A DNA stretch of 64,000 bases. It comes from Bacteroidia bacterium (lineage in GTDB: Bacteria > Bacteroidota > Bacteroidia > CAIKAF01). Under the pieces are notes generated by a model. The model was not told the DNA's origin. It made no database searches and saw only the letters and a program-made list of their open reading frames with translations. Location: positions 1 to 64,000 of the forward strand of contig JACVCJ010000006.1 in the NCBI GenBank assembly GCA_016742095.1, written 5' to 3'. The position numbers and the translations under genes are program-made. Positions 57,901 through 64,000 of the stretch are shown piece by piece. Position 1 is the first letter of the stretch, and every line of letters starts with the position of its first letter.

Positions 57901-58950
57901 TTAAATAATGAGCATTGCGTCTCCGTAAGCAAAGAGGCGGTATTTCTCCCTGATGGCCTCTTCGTAGGCTTTTTCGCAGAGATCGGTCCCCATAAAAGCG
58001 GCCACCTGCATCAGCAGGGTGCTTTCGGGCAGGTAGAAATTGCAGAGCATGGCGTCGGCAATGCTGAAATCGTAAGGCGGGTAAATAAATTTATTGGTCC
58101 AGCCCTTGAATTCCTTCAGGTGTCCTTTGGTGGTCACCGATGTTTCGATGGCGCGCATTACTGAGGGGCCTACGGCCAGTATCTTTTTACGGGCATCGAT
58201 GGCGTCGTTCACAATTTCGGCAGTTTCTGCCGTTATGATGCATTCTTCGCTGTCGGTCTTGTGTTTGCTCAGGTCTTCCACCTCTACGGCGCGGAAGCCG
58301 CCCAGGCCCACGTGCAGTGTAAGTTCGGCAAAGTTGATGCCTTTGATCTCGAGGCGTTTCAGCAGTTCACGGCTAAAGTGCAGACCGGATGCGGGCGCGG
58401 TTACGGCGCCTTCTACCCTGGCAAAATAGGTCTGGTAACGTTCAAAATCCTCTTCATCCGGCTCCCTGGAAATGTAGGGGGGCAGGTGCGGGGCGCCCAG
58501 GCTGTAGAGCAGGGCCTTGAACTCGTCGTGCGGCCCGTCGTACAGGAAACGCAGGGTACGTCCGCGTGAGGTTGTATTGTCGATCACTTCGGCCACGAGC
58601 ATATCGTTTTCGCCGAAATAGAGTTTATTACCGATCCGTATTTTACGGGCGGGGTCTACCAGTACGTCCCAGAGTTTGCTTTCCGCATCCAGTTCGCGCA
58701 GCAGTACCACCTGTATCTTGGCCCCGGTCTTTTCCTTGTTGCCGTACAGGCGCGAAGGAAAAACGCGGGTATTGTTCAGCACAAAAACATCCCCTTCGTC
58801 AAAATAGTCAAGAATATCCTTGAATGTTTTGTGTTCGATGGTTCCGGTCTTGCGGTTCACAACCATCATCCGGCTGTCGTCACGGTTAGCCAGGGGCCGG
58901 TCCGCTACCAGTTCGGCCGGGAATTTGTATTTGAATTGGGATAACTTCAT
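57901..58950 (-). CDS. queA: S-adenosylmethionine:tRNA ribosyltransferase-isomerase
   Basis: [58 protein letters not shown]. Confidence 0.95.
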   Translation of the reverse strand: MKLSQFKYKFPAELVADRPLANRDDSRMMVVNRKTGTIEHKTFKDILDYFDEGDVFVLNNTRVFPSRLYGNKEKTGAKIQVVLLRELDAESKLWDVLVDPARKIRIGNKLYFGENDMLVAEVIDNTTSRGRTLRFLYDGPHDEFKALLYSLGAPHLPPYISREPDEEDFERYQTYFARVEGAVTAPASGLHFSRELLKRLEIKGINFAELTLHVGLGGFRAVEVEDLSKHKTDSEECIITAETAEIVNDAIDARKKILAVGPSVMRAIETSVTTKGHLKEFKGWTNKFIYPPYDFSIADAMLCNFYLPESTLLMQVAAFMGTDLCEKAYEEAIREKYRLFAYGDAMLII

Positions 58951-59061
58951 GAAGTGCTTTTAAAAGTGCGCAAAATTAATAAATAATAGCTGGGTTTTGC
59001 AAATTCTTTTACCGGCGGCCCCGCAGGCGGCAGGCAGGCCTGTTGCGCGTGAGATCTGCTC

Positions 59062-59098
59062 CAAAAAGAAACGGACCCTCCCGGGGGAGAGTCCGTTT
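59062..59098 (-). terminator. Intrinsic terminator of the 59122-60678 gene
   Basis: Arms AAACGGACCCTCC / GGAGAGTCCGTTT with loop CGGG; minus-strand T-rich tail. Confidence 0.8.
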
Positions 59099-59121
59099 TT
59101 CATAAACACAGGACAACTATA

Positions 59122-60678
59122 CTAGTTCAAGACAAGCTTTCCGGTTTGGGTTTTGCCATCTTTCAGGCGGGCATTCAGGACATAGGTGCCGGCTTTAAGG
59201 TCAGTGCGGCTTATGTTTACCTGCGATTGCCCCGGCGACACTACGGAATGCACCAGCTTTCCGCTCAGGTCATAGATATCGATACGCTCCAGGGTACCGT
59301 TTTCTTTTATGCGTACGGCAAAATCGCCGTTGCTCGGGTTCGGGAAGATGTCCAGGGCCAGGCTCTGTGCAGGGGTTTCCTCAACACCTACGTATACCTG
59401 CTGGGGCATATTCATACCAACTACCATACGCGGTACGGAATACCACATAATGGTGTCGATGTATTTGCGGGCATGCGAAGGGCTCATGCTCGGGTTCGTT
59501 TCCAGTTCGGAACCGTGGATATCGGGCCAGCCAAAGATCGCGCCGGATGCATTTACGGTAGCCGAATCCCACCAGTGCCAGGGTGAACCCTGTTCGTTAC
59601 CGTTCAGGCCCGGGGGCAGACGGAACTCGTACAGACCTTCGGCCTGCGCTTTGGCGTTCAGGGAATAACCGCGTGCAGAAACGGCATCGTTAAAGGTAAA
59701 GCTTACGATCGGGGCATTGTTGCCGATGCTCACGAATTTTTTCACTACGGTGCGTGTTCCGTGTACGTCCACCACGTCTTCCTGGGTGGTCGGTACAATT
59801 ACGGTCCCGCTGTCGTACGGGGCAAACTGGTCTTTCCAGGCATGGAAACCTACTTTTACCGGTTCGCCGCCTTCTACCCAGCTGATATCGCCGAGGGCGC
59901 CGCCCAGGTTCATTTCAAAAGCTACCTTGTTGGTAGGACCGGGGTGATTGTATACGTTCACTGCGCCGCCAACACCGTTCACATCGCCTACATAGGCGGG
60001 GTTCACTACCGAGTTACCGTTGCTGTCCTGGAATTTAGGCAGATTGGTCTCGGCCTGTTTGTCCAGGGTGGTATAGGCCATGGTCACATAACCGCCGGAA
60101 CCTATGCCGCAGAGGGCAATACGGTTCGTATCCACACCGTAGGTGGCCGCGTTCAGCTTCAGGAAGCGCACCATGGTCTGAACGTCGTGGATAGAACGGT
60201 ATACCGCGTTCAGGATGGTTCCCGTACGTACTTCCTGGGAAGCGGAGGTCGGGTTCCAGCCCAGGCGGTAGCGCATCGAAATGGCTACAAAACCGCGTCT
60301 GGCAAAACGGTTGGCCAGTTCTACGTTCACGCTGTCGTCTTTATCGCCCGTAGCGCTGCCGTTACGGTATTTGGGAAGGAAGTTCCCGGTGTGTACAATG
60401 ATCACTGCTGGGCGGTTGGTCTCTGTATCGCCTGCAGGTGCATAAAAGTCGGCCGTAATATCGCCCTGGGTCGGCGTATATCCGAGCGGAGGAATTGCTC
60501 CGGGATTTGCCGGTGGTATAGGGGAGCCCTGTAAAGGAATGAAGTAGTAATTGTTGCCGTAAACAACGTCCGCGGTTTTGGTAACGGAACTGAAAAAATT
60601 CTCCGTTACGTAGCGCTGGGCGTTGAGTCCACCGATCAACAATCCAACTCCTAATAGTGTCATTACTCTTTTGTTCAT
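59122..60678 (-). CDS. Secreted alpha/beta hydrolase/esterase-like protein with T9SS sorting tail
   Basis: PAVIIVHTGNFLPKYRNGSATGDKDDSVNVELANRFARRGFVAISMRYRLGWNP; ALCGIGSGGYVTMAY; DIFPNPSNGDFAVRI...LKAGTYVLNARLKDGKTQTGKLVLN. Confidence 0.85.
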   Translation of the reverse strand: MNKRVMTLLGVGLLIGGLNAQRYVTENFFSSVTKTADVVYGNNYYFIPLQGSPIPPANPGAIPPLGYTPTQGDITADFYAPAGDTETNRPAVIIVHTGNFLPKYRNGSATGDKDDSVNVELANRFARRGFVAISMRYRLGWNPTSASQEVRTGTILNAVYRSIHDVQTMVRFLKLNAATYGVDTNRIALCGIGSGGYVTMAYTTLDKQAETNLPKFQDSNGNSVVNPAYVGDVNGVGGAVNVYNHPGPTNKVAFEMNLGGALGDISWVEGGEPVKVGFHAWKDQFAPYDSGTVIVPTTQEDVVDVHGTRTVVKKFVSIGNNAPIVSFTFNDAVSARGYSLNAKAQAEGLYEFRLPPGLNGNEQGSPWHWWDSATVNASGAIFGWPDIHGSELETNPSMSPSHARKYIDTIMWYSVPRMVVGMNMPQQVYVGVEETPAQSLALDIFPNPSNGDFAVRIKENGTLERIDIYDLSGKLVHSVVSPGQSQVNISRTDLKAGTYVLNARLKDGKTQTGKLVLN

Positions 60679-60723
60679 AGCTTCCAAGTATTTATTAGGT
60701 AAATATAGAAAAATTTACAAATC

Positions 60724-63612
60724 TTAACGTTTATTCCGGTTTTTTTTATTCCCACGGCCCCACAGCTCATTGTCGAACTGTATGGAGATATAGGCCAGTC
60801 TTCCTACGCGCGGACCGCCGTACACCTGGTACACCATATTGTTGGTAAGGTTCTGGGCGCCGATCTTAAAGGTGGTCTTAGCTTTTTTGTAGTTCCAGCT
60901 GATCTGTGCGTCCAGCGTACCGTAGGAGGGAATTTCCCCGGTGAACTGCGGCGAGCCTTCAAATCGGAAACCCTCTACCCATTTGTAGTTCACGTTAAAA
61001 CCCCAGTTGTTCAGGCGTACCTTCTTGATCTTCCACATAATATCGCGGGCGCCGATACCTACGTTAAACTTATGGCGCGGCGTGTTGAAGGCCGGTATCA
61101 GCGGATCGGTGCTGCCGCGGCGGTCCAGCTCATTATAGCTGTAGTTACCGTTGATGTTGAAGAATTTGGCAAAATTGTAAATGGCCTGCACCGAAACCCC
61201 GCGGGTGTGTACAATGTCTTTGCTGTTGCTGGCCACACGCAGTACGGTGGTGTTCACCGGCAGTGAGGTGAACAGGTTAAAGTCGGTCTCTACGCCTATG
61301 CGGTACCCGATAAAGTTGTTGTACAGGCTGTAATAGGCGCTGAAATCGAGGTAGAAATTATTGCCGAGCGTACCTCGGTAACCGATCTCGGCCGTGTATA
61401 CGCGTTCGGGGCGTACGGGGTCTACGTTGAAATAACGCAGCTTGCCGAAGTCGGGCACTTCGCCGCGTATATAGTCGATGAAGGATTCGGTGGTGATGAG
61501 TGAATCATAGCCCGAAATATTACCGCGCAGCGTGGCCCGGCCTACGTTGTAGTTGAAGTACTGGTCGGCAAGGGTGGGGTTACGTATAGCCGAAGAAAAG
61601 CTGAAACGCAGGGTATGCTTGCGGTGTGGCGTATATACCACCGAAAAGGCGGGCGACCACAGGAAGGGGAAGTTGATGTTCTTGTCCACGCGGTTGGTGA
61701 GGCTCAGCAGCACTTTTTCCAGTTTAAGGTCGACACCCAGGTAGGCGCCGGCCTCAAAGTTGTAGATACGGGTGCCGGCCGTATCGATAAAGATGGTGCC
61801 CTGTGAATTGGGCGCGTACAGGCGGGCGGCCAGACCGGTGGTAAAGGTGATGCGGTTCTTCCATACGCGGAATTTGTATTCGCCGTGTGCATGGTACAGG
61901 GCGCTGCGGTCTACAAAGCGGCTGCCGCCCTGGCCCAGCGGATTGGAGGTAATGGAATCGAATGCCGCCTGGAATTCCGGGGTGCCGGGCATCAGGTAGT
62001 ACATAGAATCCATATAGGCCCGCATAATATTGTGCATGGCCACCAGGGAATCGTGGTACAGGGCCATTACGGCATCGGCCTGCAGGTAATCGTAGGCATT
62101 TACGGGCTGCTGGTAATTGGGCATGCCGGGCAGACCGGGAGCTCCGTTACCGCCGCGGATCATGGCATTGAACGAGGTATTGCCCGGTACGGTCGGATTG
62201 GCAGGGGAGTTAAGTGCCCATAATTTTTTGTATTCGGCATTCCAGGCGCGCTGCGGATCGTTCTGGGCCTGGAACAGGTTCGATTCCAGCAGGCGTACGT
62301 TCTGCATCAGGAAGGCCGTTACCACTGCATCGTAGGTCTTACCGGCATCTTCGTTGGTGGCATACATGCGGAAGAACCATTTGTCTTTTTCGCGGAATTC
62401 GATCTTGTTCTGGAAAAAGAGAATGTCTTTCAGGTTGTAGCGGTTCTCGCCCTGGTACACCGTGGTACCGTATCCGAAATTACTCACGGCCATGGCCTCC
62501 ACCTTGGGCGTGATCATAAAGTGCAGGGCCACATTGGCCTTGATGTTCTTGGAGTTGTAATTTACCAGGTCCGTTTCTTTATAACCGGTGCGGTAAATAT
62601 AGCCCAGTCCCGGGAAGTTCTTGCGCGTAAGGCTGTCGCTCACCCAGTCGTACAGGCCGGCCAGGGCTTCGTCGCCATAGCGGTTCACGGCATCGTAACC
62701 GCCGGGGTTGTCCTTGCCGGCTTCGCTGTCGGTAGAGGGATTGTAATTGGTCGCCTGCCAGTCATTGGCACGCATATAGTACATATTCACCTTGTAAGCG
62801 AAGATATCGCGGCCTTTTTTGTTCTGGAATTTCTGTGCCCAGCGGGCGGCGCCTTCAAACAGGAGGCGTTCCCCGAATTTGGCCGAAACGCTGAGTCCCG
62901 TAAAATCGAACGGACTTTTGGTCTCCATATTGATAACGCCGTTAAAGGCATTGGGGCCGTAGAACGAAGAAGAGGCGCCCTGTATGATGTCTACCCGTTT
63001 AATATCGAGCTCTGAGGAGCCCAGGAAGTTACCGAGCGAAAAGTTGAGGCCGGGCGACTGGTTGTCCACCCCGTCGATCAGCTGCAGCGAGCGTACCGGC
63101 GAGGTGCTGTTGAAACCGCGGGTATTGATCACTTTAAAACCGATGGAGGCCGAGGTAAGGTCTACGCCTTTCATATTTCCCAGGCCTTCGTAAAAGCTGG
63201 CCGAAGGCGTTTCCTTAATGGCGATGATGTCCATACTTTCCACGGTGAGCGGGGCCTGCTTCTGCTTTTCGGATATACGGCTGCCCGTAATTTCTACCGT
63301 ACCCAGGGCCTTCTGGTCGGGGTCCATTTTGATCACGATCTTTTCATTGGGCGACTTTACCTCGTATTCCTGTCTGGCATAGCCCAGGGCGCTTATCACC
63401 AGGGTAACCGGCAGCTTGGGAACGGTGAGGGTGAAATTTCCTTCCGGGTCGGTGCCCACCCCGTTGCGTGTGTCTTTCTGCATGACCGTTACGGCATACA
63501 TGGCTTCGCCGCTGCCCGCATCGGAAACTTTTCCGCTGATCTTTACCTGGGCCAGGGCGCTTGTAAGCGAAAGAAACAAAAAAGAAAGAAATAGGGTAAA
63601 CCGTTTTTTCAT
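60724..63612 (-). CDS. TonB-dependent receptor with N-terminal carboxypeptidase-like regulatory domain
   Basis: KISGKVSDAGSGEAMYAVTVMQKDTRNGVGTDPEGNFTL; plug SSSFYGPNAFNGVINMETKSPF; C-terminal barrel strand ending VGRLAYISIQFDNELW. Confidence 0.92.
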   Translation of the reverse strand: MKKRFTLFLSFLFLSLTSALAQVKISGKVSDAGSGEAMYAVTVMQKDTRNGVGTDPEGNFTLTVPKLPVTLVISALGYARQEYEVKSPNEKIVIKMDPDQKALGTVEITGSRISEKQKQAPLTVESMDIIAIKETPSASFYEGLGNMKGVDLTSASIGFKVINTRGFNSTSPVRSLQLIDGVDNQSPGLNFSLGNFLGSSELDIKRVDIIQGASSSFYGPNAFNGVINMETKSPFDFTGLSVSAKFGERLLFEGAARWAQKFQNKKGRDIFAYKVNMYYMRANDWQATNYNPSTDSEAGKDNPGGYDAVNRYGDEALAGLYDWVSDSLTRKNFPGLGYIYRTGYKETDLVNYNSKNIKANVALHFMITPKVEAMAVSNFGYGTTVYQGENRYNLKDILFFQNKIEFREKDKWFFRMYATNEDAGKTYDAVVTAFLMQNVRLLESNLFQAQNDPQRAWNAEYKKLWALNSPANPTVPGNTSFNAMIRGGNGAPGLPGMPNYQQPVNAYDYLQADAVMALYHDSLVAMHNIMRAYMDSMYYLMPGTPEFQAAFDSITSNPLGQGGSRFVDRSALYHAHGEYKFRVWKNRITFTTGLAARLYAPNSQGTIFIDTAGTRIYNFEAGAYLGVDLKLEKVLLSLTNRVDKNINFPFLWSPAFSVVYTPHRKHTLRFSFSSAIRNPTLADQYFNYNVGRATLRGNISGYDSLITTESFIDYIRGEVPDFGKLRYFNVDPVRPERVYTAEIGYRGTLGNNFYLDFSAYYSLYNNFIGYRIGVETDFNLFTSLPVNTTVLRVASNSKDIVHTRGVSVQAIYNFAKFFNINGNYSYNELDRRGSTDPLIPAFNTPRHKFNVGIGARDIMWKIKKVRLNNWGFNVNYKWVEGFRFEGSPQFTGEIPSYGTLDAQISWNYKKAKTTFKIGAQNLTNNMVYQVYGGPRVGRLAYISIQFDNELWGRGNKKNRNKR

Positions 63613-63762
63613 AAGCTAACGTCGTAGGTTACACAAAACTAATTTTTTTTTAATACCGGACAAGGGAATCACAAATTTTAATTTACCGGGGTACAAATAC
63701 GCTAAATGTAGTACAAGCGGGACGGAACAGCGGCCATACCTTTACAGTGCCAAATTATTTAT

Positions 63763-64000
63763 ATGTCTGCATCCCAAACACTCCGCACCGCACTGAACCT
63801 TGGGTTCATGAGTATCCTATATCTGCTTTCCGTATATACGTACGGACAGAGTTGCATCGATGATCTGGGCGAGTCTGCCCGTCGCCTGCATGCTTCCACG
63901 GAGGCCTATTCGCCTGCCGACGTTTCATGGGACTACGTAGATGACGAATACGTACCGGTAGGCGGGAATTACGATTCGCTGATATCGGCCGGTATGAGCC
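63763..64000 (+). CDS. Partial exported protein, truncated by the window end
   Basis: ATG at 63763, open to the edge: MSASQTLRTALNLGFMSILYLLSVYTYGQSCIDDLGESARRLHAS. Confidence 0.6.
   Translation, partial: MSASQTLRTALNLGFMSILYLLSVYTYGQSCIDDLGESARRLHASTEAYSPADVSWDYVDDEYVPVGGNYDSLISAGMS

Noticed and set aside
59761-60534. 257-aa plus-strand ORF opposite the secreted hydrolase
   Set aside because: Shadow ORF; the minus-strand gene has a catalytic elbow and T9SS tail.

Overview
The window looks like a Bacteroidetes chromosome segment, probably Chitinophagaceae-like. Evidence: TAnnTTTG -7 boxes, type IX secretion C-terminal sorting tails, a 287-aa primary sigma factor, BshB1, and DUF4199/DUF4159 proteins. 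Most of it is ordinary housekeeping and envelope content: cls, mqo, uvrA, comEC, gap, primary sigma factor, HtrA protease, mtgA, bshB1, tpiA, prmA, plsY, amn, Sua5-type synthase, fsa-like, glutaryl-CoA-type acyl-CoA dehydrogenase, queA and a TonB-dependent receptor. Three accessory regions stand out. (1) A ~1.8 kb AT-richer cassette (about 24386-26184) is bounded by perfect 38-bp direct repeats that duplicate the 3' end of the upstream gene. It carries one gene, which fuses a RibD/dCMP-type Zn deaminase domain to a RecG-like/HATPase_c_4 region and a C-terminal winged helix. There is a twin palindrome just 3' of the gene and a paired direct repeat just 5' of it. This is my best candidate for an undescribed single-gene, possibly antiviral or nucleotide-directed, system. 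(2) A small protein (2425-2823) carries the PA-IIL/LecB calcium-lectin signature EDGTDNDYNDxVV. (3) A compact, overlapping EcoRII-type restriction / Dcm-type methyltransferase / Vsr operon lies at 7547-10308. The first ~40 bases are poly-G, probably a contig-end artefact. All calls come from reading the sequence and the supplied ORF translations; no database search was run.
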